64,000 nt of DNA, from contig NZ_CADIKC010000004.1 in NCBI RefSeq assembly GCF_902859805.1, positions 124,001 to 188,000 of the forward strand, given 5' to 3'. Shown here piece after piece: positions 1 to 9,673 of the stretch. The first letter of the stretch is position 1. Each line of letters opens with the position of its first letter. Made by a program: the position numbers and the translations under genes. This stretch comes from Paraburkholderia sediminicola. GTDB lineage: Bacteria > Pseudomonadota > Gammaproteobacteria > Burkholderiales > Burkholderiaceae. Below the pieces are notes generated by a model. It saw nothing but the letters and a program-made list of their open reading frames with translations, searched no databases and was not told where the DNA came from.

Positions 1-2897
1 CCTTCGGCGTCGTACATGTGTTTCAGGAGATCACCGTGCTGGTCCTCTCCAATCAGACGCCCCTGTCGGTCATAGCTGAAGCGCGTAACGTGGGCGGACT
101 CTCCCCGAACTTCGGCCGTAGCGAGCCGACCCGCATCGTCATAGGTATAGACCAGCTCTACGTCGCCGGCGTCGACCGTTGTCAGGCGCCCAGACGGGTC
201 GTACTCGTAACGCCATTTACCTCCGTCAGGCAGCGTCTTTACAAGTAAACGACCAATCGCATCCCGTTCGTAGTGCGTCGTGCGGCCGCCCCAGTCGATC
301 TCAGTAACGAGCCGACCTGCGCCGTCGTAACGATATTCCCACGTCTCGCGCAGCGCATTAACGACCTTGGTCAGCCTCGTAGCGTGGTCGTACTCAAAGC
401 GAGTAATGTGCCCTGAAGCATCGATCGACGCCGTAACAAGGTCAAACGGTCCGTACTCGCGCCGGGTAACGCGTCCGAGTTGATCGTTCTGCTCGACGAG
501 CAGACCTTCGGTGTTGTACCGCGCACGGACAATGGCGCCGTCCGGCTGGATAATCTTTGCGACCGAGCCACGTGGATTTTCATCGCCCACCGAATGGTCA
601 TACCGAGTGACGTTACCGTCTGGATCAACTTCTTCGATGAGACGCCCAAGGACATCAAATGCCGTACGGAATTCCGCGCCGGTCGGCAGTCGAGTCATGG
701 TCAGCCGCAACTGCGCGTCGTAGTCGAGCCGCACTTCGCCAACGCCATCGATGACACGCAAGAGTTCGCCGCGCTCTCCATATCGGTAACACTTGATCGT
801 CCCGCCGGGCTCCGTGCGAGCTATCAGGCGCTGCAGATGGTCGTATTCAAACTTGATGCGCACTCCATCGTGCAGTACGACCGCGGTCATCAGACGGGTG
901 TCGTCATATTCAAACCGTGTCGTGCGGCCGGTTGGTTCCTCGACAGACACGAGATCGCCCGTATCGTCGTAGAGAAATTGAGTGCGTCGGCCGAGCGCAT
1001 CCACCTGAGTCAACAGCCGTCCGAGTCTCCACTCCCGTACGGTGGTGTGGCCGAGCGGATTTGTCTCCACAGTGACCAGGCCGTCGGCGTTGTAGTCGTA
1101 GACCCATTCGCCGTCGCCGTCGATGACGCGCGTGCGACCGTCCTCGTAGACAAATTGCCCGGTGTGATACCCCTGCCGCGTACCCGTTTCGACCACACGG
1201 CCAACTTCGTCGTACAGGTAGTGGACGTCGGTCTGATCGGTGTCCCGCCAGGCAGTCATCCATCCATTGCGGTCGTACGTGTAATTGAAATGGCCGTGCT
1301 GGAAGCTCGCGACGCGTGCCAGCATCGCCCCGTCATATCCGTATTCGACGAGCGTTCGAGGCTTGCCCGACACATCGTAAAGGACAATCTGGTCGACCTC
1401 GCGCTTCGCACCGCGATACAGAATATCGAGCCTGTAGCCGTCCGTATGCACAAGCCCCTCGAGACGGCCGTCCGCAGCGTACGTAAAGGTACAAGCATTG
1501 CCGCTCAGGTCCTCGATCCGCTCGAGCCTCGAAGTTTGAGCTTCGGCAAGCGGCGCAAACACCAATACCTGTCGTGTCTCGTGATCGAAAATCCGCGGTT
1601 CGTCCCGCTTGCCGATCAGGCGATAACGAGGCTCGCGCAGGTTAATGCCATCGAGACCGACCTCCGATGCAACGAAGGTAATCGTCTGTCCGCCCGCGTT
1701 ATGGAATCGCACGAGGTGTCCGCCGTCGAACGACAGGCGCTGCGACCAGTTGTTCGACCACTTAGGTCCGAGAAGCCCTTTGTCTTCCGAGCGCGTGCGG
1801 TAACGCCGCGTGAGCTGCAAAGGCAGCACACCCGGAATTGAAATGTCAGTGCGGACGTCGACCACTTCACCGGTCGCTACGTCGACCGGGTCTTCCTTGC
1901 ACGTGGAGACTTCGTCCTTCTTTCCAGACACCTCAGCAGATTGGGTTGGCTCCCGTTTCGGGAGCGCATCCCCGAGCATGCCGCCTAGCTTTGCGCCAAG
2001 CAGGCCGCCAAGCAAACCCGCGAAGAACTCTTCACCGGCCGTAAGCTCGGGATTTTTCGGCCCGTACTGCCCCGTCGTTCGGTCAACCCAAACGCTTTTA
2101 CGACCCGAATTGACCTTGGCGCTGCAATGAGTCGAATGGCCGATGCGCACGAGCGGCAGGCTATTGATCGTGATGGTCCTGCTGCCTTCGACCAGTGGCT
2201 CCGGGGAGCTCGAATGTTTGGAGCATGACGCAACATCGGTGACGCGAGCGGCAGCTTTTCCCTCAAATGTGACGTTTCTCGATCCGCTCGTGATCTTCCC
2301 GCAATTGCTACCCATACTCTGACTTGCCGAGGCGAGTGCGCTGCCCAGGCTCAACCCACCGGCCATGCAGACGCCAACGATAAGTGCCCCTGCAAGTCCC
2401 CCGGTCGCCACCGTCGCGGCGACCATTGCTCCAATGGCGATGCCCACCGCGAGTCCAGCCATCATTCCGAGGAAACCGGACGAGTGTGCAATATCGTCGC
2501 CGACGCACGCCGGGTGGGGATCGCCGCGACCGATGGTCAGGCCGAGCGCATCGCCAACTTTCGTCACACCCTCGGCAATCGCTCCAGTGACGCCCAGCTT
2601 ACCCAGCGCCCATGACCCCGCCAGAGCGACGACCGCGGGTACCGCAGCAAGCGCAGCGGCGCCTGCTGCCGCCGCCCCGGTCGCGCCGGCCCCAATGGCT
2701 GCCGAACCTGCGGCGTATGCGCCGTAACCAACGTCGGCGCCGAGCATCCCATAGTTCGCGCCGTCGACCCACTCCATCTGCCGCTGCTTGACGGCTTCGC
2801 CATCCTCCAGTGTCTGCAGATGTGCCAGCCGTTCACTAGCGGTACCAGTTGGTTCGCCGCTGCTAACGGGAATGTCGCTGTCCTGGTCGGCCATGGT
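1..2897 (-). CDS. Rhs-repeat type VI effector with PAAR-like domain, partial (C-terminus beyond left edge)
   Basis: The frame stays open from an ATG at 2897 to base 1, giving about 965 codons without a stop. Residues 1-45 are a polar leader. Hydrophobic Ala/Gly-rich segments lie near 57-97 and 141-190, with a degenerate prePAAR-like motif (PACVGDDIAH, 128-137) between them. A PAAR-like region with Cys/His (C224, H227, H253, H256, C257) spans about 196-270. From about 335 a DUF6531-type start (DPVDVATGEVV) leads into many YD repeats such as YDYNADGLV and RFEYDDTG. The start has 10 nt separating it from the upstream chaperone gene. In known systems the Rhs shell encloses a variable C-terminal toxin delivered by VgrG. 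Here the RHS core end, toxin and immunity gene are outside the window, so the toxic activity cannot be named. Confidence 0.93.
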
Positions 2898-2907
2898 CTT
2901 GCGGTGC

Positions 2908-3330
2908 TCAGTTTGGCTCGTTAAGCGAAAAACTCTCGATCATCGCGTGTACCTGAGTTTTCTGCGTTTCGCTTATCGTGCCCGGAGCGGTAAACGTCAG
3001 CATGAGGACCCGCTTGCCATACTCGACCATCGTAAGCAGTTGCTGGATCGGCTTGCCGTTATTGAGCCATCTGAATTCGTGCGTGTAGGCAGCACGGCCC
3101 GACACCTCGGACTCCGCGCCGGCAACCAGCTCGTAACCCGCTACCTGTTTCGAGAGTTTCTGAATTTCGTTGGCTGTGTACTCGTGAAACTTCATCCCCC
3201 ATGGCAGGCTCTCCCGGGTCACGACAAAGCTCACGCCTTCCGTTCCCGTGGAGGCTGACACAAACACGTTCATCGTCTTGTCATGCCAGTCGGCCGGCAA
3301 CGACAGTGAGCCTTCCTGTATCTGATACAT
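2908..3330 (-). CDS. Eag-type chaperone (DcrB/DUF1795 family) for the Rhs effector
   Basis: This 140-residue protein has no signal peptide and matches the small DcrB/DUF1795 fold: an N-terminal stretch MYQIQEGSLSLPADW, a central VAGYELVAGAESEVSGRAAY and a C-terminal MIESFSLNEP. Family members encoded between vgrG and a PAAR/Rhs gene are Eag chaperones. They shield the N-terminal transmembrane segments of the effector in the cytoplasm and help load it on the VgrG spike. The gene lies 41 nt after vgrG and 10 nt before rhs, on the same strand, exactly where such a chaperone is expected. The length is typical. The client being the adjacent Rhs protein is inferred from position and from the hydrophobic helices of that protein. 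Confidence 0.87.
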   Translation of the reverse strand: MYQIQEGSLSLPADWHDKTMNVFVSASTGTEGVSFVVTRESLPWGMKFHEYTANEIQKLSKQVAGYELVAGAESEVSGRAAYTHEFRWLNNGKPIQQLLTMVEYGKRVLMLTFTAPGTISETQKTQVHAMIESFSLNEPN

Positions 3331-3371
3331 GTTGTTCTTCCAGTGACACAGAGATTGGTAAGCGTCGGGAA

Positions 3372-5504
3372 TCAGCCGTTATCGGGATTGATGTGTGTGT
3401 TACCGGCCTGAACCTTGATTTGCCCGTCGTCGATGTGGATGACTGACGAACCCTTGTAGATTTCAATCGCATCAGCTGTCATGTGAATCTTCGTCCCACC
3501 CTCCCCACCCACCTTGATCCACAACTCCTTCGCCTCGATCGTATGCACCCCCGCAGGCGTCTGCTGGGTCGTATTCCCCTTCGTCACAGCGTCCTGCAGA
3601 TTGCCAACCGACACCGTCGTAAGGTGGTCGCCCTTAGCCACGGCAATCGACCTGTCGCCCTTCAGCACCTGAGTACTCTGGGCGTTTTCCACCACGGTAT
3701 TCATGTCCTTCTGCGCATGCATGAAGAATTCCTGCGCACCGTTCACGTCCGAGAAGCGCAGTTCGTTCGAGCCGTCCCCTTTGTGCGTCTGGCTTTTGAG
3801 GCCCATCGTCTGCCCGCTGCTGCCGTGGTACGGATTGCCTGACTCGCCATTGAACACACGCCCAACGATGACGGGGTTATCCGGGTCGCCCTCGTTGAAT
3901 GCCACGATCACTTCCTGACCGATGCGGGGAATCGCCGAGCCACCCCAGCCTTTCCCGGCCCACGGCTGCGACACACGGACCCACATCGAATCGGAACCAT
4001 CCTGTTTGCCGCGCCGGTCCCACATGAAGTGAAGTTTCACGCGGCTGCCGTCCGTGTAGATTTCTTCGCCCTTCGGTCCGACCACGATCGCCGCCTGGGT
4101 GCCGTGCATGTAGGGCTTGGGCGTACGTCGCTCGGGACGGAATGGCACATCGAGCGGCAGGCACGTAAAGGTGTTGCGATAAGGCATCTCGGCCTCATGC
4201 CGCGAGTAGTCGTTCACCGCCTGGTGCCGCACGTGCAGGATCGCGAAATCCTTGTTGTACGTGGACACCGGGTGGTTCACCAACGTGAAGCGGCCCATCG
4301 TGGTCATGCGGGAAGCGTAGCCACTACCGGTGAACTGGCGGGCCTGCGCCTCTTCGGCCTCCATCGCATAGCGGGCGTAGCGCTCGCCGTCGTTGCCCTG
4401 ATCGTAGAGCGAGTGATACTCGTACCGTTCCGTGCTGCCGATGTTCGGATTCTTCAACGCGGCGGTCGGCACTTCGACGTGCATCAACGGTGATGACGGT
4501 GCGTTGTAGTTGAAGTCGCGGAACGTGACTTTCCCCACGCGGAAACTGAATGCTTCGTCCCAGCGGTCGATGCCGTTCAACTCGCTGGCGGAGCTGTCTG
4601 CGTAGTAAGGAATCGTCTTCAGATTGTCGATCGGCGCAAACGTCGAATTCGAGTCGCCGATCACAAGCACGTGCTTGTCTTTTTCATAGCGGAAGGTCCA
4701 GAACAAACCCTCCTGCTCCATCAGACGTGCGCAGAAGTTGTAGTACGACTCCTGGTACATCACCACATACTCGAGCTGCGGACGCCCGCTCTGGATATGG
4801 AACTCGAAATCCGAAAATCCCAGCTCCTTGAAGATCGACGTCAGAATGTCCTGCGCGGTCTCGTTCTGGAAAATCCGGCAGTCCGACGAACGGGTGAGAA
4901 ACCAGAACCACGGCACCACCGTCATTTCGTAACGGGTGACCGTGCCGGAATTGCCCACACGGCTGAACGATGCCGAATATCCATGAAAATACCGGCGACT
5001 GCTGTCGGGAGACGCAACGGTCGTTGTCAGAATATTCGTATTGGCGCTCTGCGGATCCAGCGTAATCTTCACGCGCTGGCCGACGATCTTTTCAATCTCG
5101 ATATTATTCTGGTGGGATAGCAGATCGAGATGAATTTCCGGAAGCTGGCTGACGAATTCATCGGCTACCAGCGCACTGACCAGCAACACGTTGCCGCCAA
5201 GCGGCGACTCGATTTTGATAAAGCGGTTCTCCTGCGTCAGCTGGGGCCGCACACCGGAAGCACCGTTGATCGAATCGGCAATCGATGCAGGCGTGCGCCC
5301 GAGCAACGACATGCCTGTCTGGGCAAGCTGCACAGCGCGTGCGGCGCTGCCCATCAAGCCCGCGCCGGGCACGCCGGCGAGCGAACCCGCCTGACCGGCG
5401 AGGCCTGCGATCGAGCCGATATCGCCCAGCACACTACCCGCCGCAAGCGATCCGATGGGACTGCCACCGGCGCCATTACCACTTCCAATTGATGCAAAAC
5501 TCAT
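3372..5504 (-). CDS. vgrG: Type VI secretion spike protein VgrG (TssI)
   Basis: This 710-residue protein forms the trimeric tip of the type VI secretion needle. An Ala/Gly-rich head (1-80) precedes the gp27-like region, and the gp5-like OB fold carries the hallmark stretch WGGSAIPRIGQEVIV followed by DPDNPVIVGRVFN near residues 505-540. The C-terminal part (about 590-710) is a repetitive beta-helix-like region (VLKGDRSIAVAKGD, IHIDDGQIKVQAG). No extra enzymatic domain is obvious, so it is probably a carrier rather than a specialised VgrG. It is the first gene of a minus-strand operon with the chaperone and rhs. No tss structural genes are in the window, so it is an accessory vgrG island or the core cluster lies elsewhere. 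Upstream of ATG 5504 is a weak G-rich ribosome-binding site. Confidence 0.97.
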   Translation of the reverse strand: MSFASIGSGNGAGGSPIGSLAAGSVLGDIGSIAGLAGQAGSLAGVPGAGLMGSAARAVQLAQTGMSLLGRTPASIADSINGASGVRPQLTQENRFIKIESPLGGNVLLVSALVADEFVSQLPEIHLDLLSHQNNIEIEKIVGQRVKITLDPQSANTNILTTTVASPDSSRRYFHGYSASFSRVGNSGTVTRYEMTVVPWFWFLTRSSDCRIFQNETAQDILTSIFKELGFSDFEFHIQSGRPQLEYVVMYQESYYNFCARLMEQEGLFWTFRYEKDKHVLVIGDSNSTFAPIDNLKTIPYYADSSASELNGIDRWDEAFSFRVGKVTFRDFNYNAPSSPLMHVEVPTAALKNPNIGSTERYEYHSLYDQGNDGERYARYAMEAEEAQARQFTGSGYASRMTTMGRFTLVNHPVSTYNKDFAILHVRHQAVNDYSRHEAEMPYRNTFTCLPLDVPFRPERRTPKPYMHGTQAAIVVGPKGEEIYTDGSRVKLHFMWDRRGKQDGSDSMWVRVSQPWAGKGWGGSAIPRIGQEVIVAFNEGDPDNPVIVGRVFNGESGNPYHGSSGQTMGLKSQTHKGDGSNELRFSDVNGAQEFFMHAQKDMNTVVENAQSTQVLKGDRSIAVAKGDHLTTVSVGNLQDAVTKGNTTQQTPAGVHTIEAKELWIKVGGEGGTKIHMTADAIEIYKGSSVIHIDDGQIKVQAGNTHINPDNG

Positions 5505-5822
5505 GATTTACCCCACCAGGTTATTGGGGAGCCTTATCGCCAATAAAAGCGATACACAGGAGGTTTCTTTTTCAGGAGTTAATCTGACACCGCATGACGG
5601 CGGTCACTATAGCAAGGCCTTGTGAATTAACGAACGCGATGTCGCAATTTTTAACAATTTCATAATCAATTCACATTGGATTCACTATTGATTGTGCTAT
5701 TGCCTGAATACTTGCGGCGATTTTAAGGGCGGTATCAGGTGGCAGTTTCCATCGCGGCGGCCAAAGGCAGAGTCGTCCGCATCTGTTAGTGTTCTCTGAC
5801 TTGGCACCTCGATGGAGCTCAC
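5505..5822. promoter_or_regulatory. AT-rich divergent intergenic region with inverted repeat
   Basis: This 318-bp gap separates vgrG (leftward) from the BON gene (rightward). The part at 5620-5710 is clearly more AT-rich than its surroundings. It holds an inverted repeat AATCAAT (5664-5670) / ATTGATT (5687-5693) enclosing two copies of TTCAC. It is a plausible regulatory site or silencer-protein target for the type VI cassette, but I cannot define -35/-10 boxes with confidence. No coding signal was found. Confidence 0.45.
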
Positions 5823-6092
5823 ATGCGTAAATCCCGCCAGGCGGCGCACAGCGCAGGCGTTACTGGCAGTTCACGCCTGAGTGATGGACAGGTCGCGGCT
5901 GAAGCCAGAACGCGACTAGCGTGGGACGCTGCTGTGCCTAAAGACGCGATAAAGGTAAAGGTCTCGCACGGCCGCATCACGCTGCTAGGCGAGCTTCATC
6001 GTGAGCAGCAAAGAACCGCGGCACTCGAAGATGTCACCCGCCTGTTCGGCGTAACCGGCGTCTCGGACCTCACCACGATCAAAACCGAATAA
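5823..6092 (+). CDS. BON-domain protein, small
   Basis: This 89-residue protein has one BON domain covering about residues 18-87: VAAEARTRLAWDAAVP, then IKVKVSHGRITLLGEL, then VTRLFGVTGVSDLTTI. BON domains (OsmY type) bind phospholipid or other hydrophobic surfaces and recur in stress proteins. No signal peptide is visible, so a cytoplasmic location is likely, unlike periplasmic OsmY. The ATG at 5823 has a GGAG 4-5 nt upstream. The gene converges on ackA with only 2 nt between stop codons. It may be co-regulated with the neighbouring carbon-metabolism genes, but nothing in the sequence proves this. Confidence 0.85.
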   Translation: MRKSRQAAHSAGVTGSSRLSDGQVAAEARTRLAWDAAVPKDAIKVKVSHGRITLLGELHREQQRTAALEDVTRLFGVTGVSDLTTIKTE

Positions 6093-6094
6093 CT

Positions 6095-7267
6095 TCAGCC
6101 GGAGCTGGCTTGCAACAGTCTCCGGCAATGCCTCGCGATCTGCTTCTCCTCCTCGGTACGAATCGCCCTCACCTTCCCCGCTGAATCCCCTTCCGTTAGC
6201 CCCAAAAACTCAAGCCCCTCGCACACCCGCTTACGAATCTCTTCACTGTGTTCACCGATTCCACCCGTGAACACCAGCAAATCGATCCCGCCCAACAAAG
6301 CCGCATAGCTGCCAACCGTCTTTCGCACGGCGGTAGCAAACGCATCCAGCGCCAGCGAAGCATTCTCATCGCCCGCCGCAGCGCGCTTTTCCAGCGCCTG
6401 CATATCGCTTTCGCCATCGGCGTAACCGGCAAGACCGCTCTCGCGATTTAACAGCCTCTCCAGCGCATCGGCATCGAGCTTCTCCACGCGCATCAGATAC
6501 AGCAGCACGCCCGGGTCTAGATCGCCGCTACGTGTGCCCATCGGCACCCCGCCGGTCGGCGTGAGACCCATCGACGTATCGACGGATTTGCCGTTCTGCA
6601 ATGCACATAAACTCGAGCCGTTGCCCAGATGGGCGAACACCGCTCGCGGCGGCAAGTCAGCGCCGAGCCGCGTCACCAGAGATTCATACGACAGCCCGTG
6701 AAAGCCATAGCGAATCACACCGGCCTCAGCGTAACGGCGCGGCAGCGCAAGCTGCGCCGCACGCGCCGGTAAAGTGGAATGAAACGCCGTATCAAAGCAG
6801 GCGAAATGCTCCGCATCGCCGAAAATCCTGGTTGCCTCGTCGATCAATGCCAGCGCCGGCGGAATGTGCAAGGGCGCGAAGTGCACGGCGTCCTGCAAGC
6901 GCTGCCGGACTTCAGGTGTCAAGCGTTGATGCGTTCGCAAATGCGGCCCGCCATGCACGACGCGATGCCCCACCGCAGCAGGACGCCCGTGCTTCTGCTC
7001 CGCAAGCACGGTTGCGAGCTTCTGCAACGCGTCGGTCTGCGACTCCAGCACATGCTCCTCCTGCACCAGCACGCGGCCGTCAGGCGACTTGATTCGCAAG
7101 CTTCCGTCGCCCCGTCCGATACCTTCGGCACTCCCTTCCAGCAGCAAGGTTTCATCGCCGCCAGCATGCAGGGAGCGCGCAAACAGTCCGAATTTCAGCG
7201 ACGACGAACCGCTGTTCAACACCAGAATCGTCGAAGTCGCGTCGTCGGTCTTCTCATGAGTCGCCAT
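6095..7267 (-). CDS. ackA: Acetate kinase
   Basis: Acetate kinase (390 residues, normal for the family) makes ATP and acetate from acetyl phosphate in the cytoplasm. Recognisable motifs are the N-terminal phosphate-binding LVLNSGSSSLKF, GHRVVHGG, the catalytic CFDTAFHSTLP, HLGNGSSLCA, the stretch SVDTSMGLTPTGGVPMGTRSGD, and VFTGGIGEHSEEIR near the C-terminus. The start ATG at 7267 has a GGAG 7 nt upstream and lies 12 nt after the phosphoketolase stop, so both genes are surely one transcript. The pair converts phosphoketolase-derived acetyl phosphate to acetate with substrate-level ATP formation. No phosphotransacetylase gene is next to it. Confidence 0.97.
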   Translation of the reverse strand: MATHEKTDDATSTILVLNSGSSSLKFGLFARSLHAGGDETLLLEGSAEGIGRGDGSLRIKSPDGRVLVQEEHVLESQTDALQKLATVLAEQKHGRPAAVGHRVVHGGPHLRTHQRLTPEVRQRLQDAVHFAPLHIPPALALIDEATRIFGDAEHFACFDTAFHSTLPARAAQLALPRRYAEAGVIRYGFHGLSYESLVTRLGADLPPRAVFAHLGNGSSLCALQNGKSVDTSMGLTPTGGVPMGTRSGDLDPGVLLYLMRVEKLDADALERLLNRESGLAGYADGESDMQALEKRAAAGDENASLALDAFATAVRKTVGSYAALLGGIDLLVFTGGIGEHSEEIRKRVCEGLEFLGLTEGDSAGKVRAIRTEEEKQIARHCRRLLQASSG

Positions 7268-7279
7268 AGCACGCTCCGC

Positions 7280-9673
7280 TCAGCCCTTCCACGTCCAGTT
7301 GCGGATCTCTTCCTTGTCGATGCCCTCGGCATGCGCATAAGCAAGATGCTCGATGATCTGTCCACGCAGCCACTCTTTCGCGTGGTCGCCAACGCCGCGC
7401 AGCGCCGGCACGCGATCGATCACGTCGATTGCCAGCGAGAAACGGTCGACCTGATTGATGATCGCCAGTTCGAGCGGCGTATTGATGTTGCCTTTCTCGT
7501 GGTAGCCGTGCACATGCAGATTGGCGTGATTGGTGCGGTTGTACGTGAGCTTATGCACCAGCGACGCATACGAATGGAAATTGAAAATCACCGGCGTGCT
7601 GGTGGTGAACAAGGAATCGAAATCGCGATCCGACAGACCGTGTGGATGCGCATGTTCAGGCATCAGGCGGAACAGATCGACCACGTTGATGAAGCGGATC
7701 TTCAACTCAGGAAAGCGCTCCTTCAGAATCTGCACGGCGGCAAGCGCTTCCATGGTCGCGATGTCGCCCGCGCACGCCATCACCACGTCCGGCTCGACGC
7801 CCTGATCCGTCGACGCCCAATCCCAGATGCCGATGCCCTTGGTGCAATGCGTGACGGCCGAATCCATGTCGAGATACTGGAGATGCGGCTGCTTGTCGGC
7901 CACGATCACGTTGACGTAGTCACGCGAACGCAAACAATGATCCGCGACGCTCAGCAAACAATTCGCGTCCGGCGGCAGATAAATACGCACCACGTCCGGG
8001 CTTTTGTTCGTCACGACATCGAGAAACCCCGGGTCCTGGTGCGTGAAGCCATTGTGATCCTGACGCCATACCAGCGAAGTGATCAGCAGGTTGATCGAGG
8101 GCACCGGTTGCCGCCAGCCGAGATCGCGCTTCGCTTTCTCCAGCCACTTGGCGTGCTGGTTGAACATCGAATCGATCACGTGGACGAACGCTTCATAGGT
8201 CGCGAAAAGTCCATGGCGTCCGGTCAGCACGTAACCTTCGAACCAGCCTTCGAGCGTGTGCTCGCTCAGCATCTCCATCACGCGGCCGTCCACCGAGAGT
8301 TCGCCGCCGTCGGCATCGCTAGCCATGGTTTCGGCGAGCCAGGTTTTCTCGGAGGCCTCGTAGATGGCCGTCAGCTTGTTGCTCGCGGTTTCGTCGGGGC
8401 CGAATACGCGGAAGTTCGTCATGTTGTTGCGCATCACATCGCGCAGAAACGTGCCGAGTACCTCAGTGGGCGACGTGTACGAGCCGGCAGGCTTCTTCAC
8501 CGCCATCGCGTAGTCGCAGAACGCCGGCAGGTCGAGCGTTTTGCACAGCAGGCCGCCATTCGCATGCGGATTGGCGCTGATGCGGCGCGTGCCTTCGGGC
8601 GCGAGTTCGCGCAGTTCGTCGACCAGACGCCCTGCTTTGTCGAATAGCGATTCCGGTTCATAGCTGCGCAGCCAGCTCTCGACCAGCTTCAGGCTCTTGC
8701 CATTGGTGACCGGATCGAGCACCGGCACCTGGTGCGCGCGCCACGAGCCTTCCACCTGATGGCCGTCGACTTCCTTAGGCCCAGTCCAACCTTTCGGCGA
8801 GCGCAGCACGATCATCGGCCAGCGCGGCCGCGTTGCGTCATTGGCCTCACGTGCATGCTGCTGGATCGCGCGGATTTCGCCGACGCATTGTTCGAGCGTC
8901 GCGGCCATCTGCTGATGCATGGTGTCCGGATCGTCGCCTTCGACAAAATACGGCTTGTGGCCATAGCCAGTCAGCAAGGCTTCGAGTTCCTCGCGGGGAA
9001 TCCGCGCGAGGATGGTCGGATTAGCGATCTTGTAGCCGTTCAGATGCAGAACCGGCAGCACTGCGCCATCGCGAATCGGGTTGAGAAATTTGTTCGAGTG
9101 CCATGAGGTGGCGAGCGGTCCGGTTTCCGCCTCGCCGTCGCCGATCATCACCGTGACAATCAGGTCGGGGTTGTCGAACGCAGCGCCGTAGCCGTGCGAC
9201 AGGCTATAACCGAGCTCGCCGCCTTCGTGAATCGAACCCGGCGTTTCGGGCGTGCAATGCGAACCGATGCCGCCGGGAAACGAAAACTGGCGGAAGAAGC
9301 GCCGCATGCCGGCTTCGTCTTCACTGCGGTCGGGATAGATTTCCGAGTAATGGCCTTCGAGGTAACAATGGGCCAGCGTGGCAGGCGCGCCGTGACCCGG
9401 GCCGGCGATATAGATTACGTTCAGGTCGAGTTTTTTGATCAGCCGGTTCAGATGCACCAGCAGGAAGCTTTGCCCTGGGTCTGAGCCCCAGTGGCCCAGC
9501 AGGCGGTTCTTGATGTGTTCGGGTTTGAGCGGTTCACGCAACAGCGGGTTGTCGCGCAGGTAGATCATGCCGGCCGAGAGGTAGTTGCAGGCACGCCAGT
9601 AGCGGTCCATCTTGCGCAACGTTTCGGGCTCCAATGTTTTCGGCGGGGTCGGACGGGAGGTTGCTTCGGCCAT
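7280..9673 (-). CDS. xfp: Xylulose-5-phosphate/fructose-6-phosphate phosphoketolase
   Basis: Thiamine-diphosphate enzyme of 797 residues that cleaves xylulose 5-phosphate or fructose 6-phosphate with phosphate to acetyl phosphate plus glyceraldehyde 3-phosphate or erythrose 4-phosphate. The sequence shows the family signatures: IYIAGPGHGAPA and FSFPGGIGSHCTPETPGSIHEGGELGYS-type motifs in the N-terminal third, the cofactor motif GDGEAETGPLATSWHSNKF near residue 175, and QDHNGFTHQDPGFLD in the second half. Length is standard. The start ATG 9673 has AAGGAG 9 nt upstream. It is first in an operon with ackA. The presence of this bypass beside an aldolase and transketolase suggests flexible sugar-phosphate use under redox or oxygen limitation. 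That physiological role is inferred. Confidence 0.97.
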   Translation of the reverse strand: MAEATSRPTPPKTLEPETLRKMDRYWRACNYLSAGMIYLRDNPLLREPLKPEHIKNRLLGHWGSDPGQSFLLVHLNRLIKKLDLNVIYIAGPGHGAPATLAHCYLEGHYSEIYPDRSEDEAGMRRFFRQFSFPGGIGSHCTPETPGSIHEGGELGYSLSHGYGAAFDNPDLIVTVMIGDGEAETGPLATSWHSNKFLNPIRDGAVLPVLHLNGYKIANPTILARIPREELEALLTGYGHKPYFVEGDDPDTMHQQMAATLEQCVGEIRAIQQHAREANDATRPRWPMIVLRSPKGWTGPKEVDGHQVEGSWRAHQVPVLDPVTNGKSLKLVESWLRSYEPESLFDKAGRLVDELRELAPEGTRRISANPHANGGLLCKTLDLPAFCDYAMAVKKPAGSYTSPTEVLGTFLRDVMRNNMTNFRVFGPDETASNKLTAIYEASEKTWLAETMASDADGGELSVDGRVMEMLSEHTLEGWFEGYVLTGRHGLFATYEAFVHVIDSMFNQHAKWLEKAKRDLGWRQPVPSINLLITSLVWRQDHNGFTHQDPGFLDVVTNKSPDVVRIYLPPDANCLLSVADHCLRSRDYVNVIVADKQPHLQYLDMDSAVTHCTKGIGIWDWASTDQGVEPDVVMACAGDIATMEALAAVQILKERFPELKIRFINVVDLFRLMPEHAHPHGLSDRDFDSLFTTSTPVIFNFHSYASLVHKLTYNRTNHANLHVHGYHEKGNINTPLELAIINQVDRFSLAIDVIDRVPALRGVGDHAKEWLRGQIIEHLAYAHAEGIDKEEIRNWTWKG

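Noticed and set aside
480..1841. 453-codon open frame on the plus strand
   Set aside because: It is antisense to the Rhs gene. High GC opens this frame, and it has no ribosome-binding site or domain. The minus-strand reading has clear YD repeats.
6779..8647. 622-codon open frame on the plus strand
   Set aside because: It is antisense to the phosphoketolase and acetate kinase genes, is rich in His/Arg typical of GC-rich shadow frames, and shows no domain.
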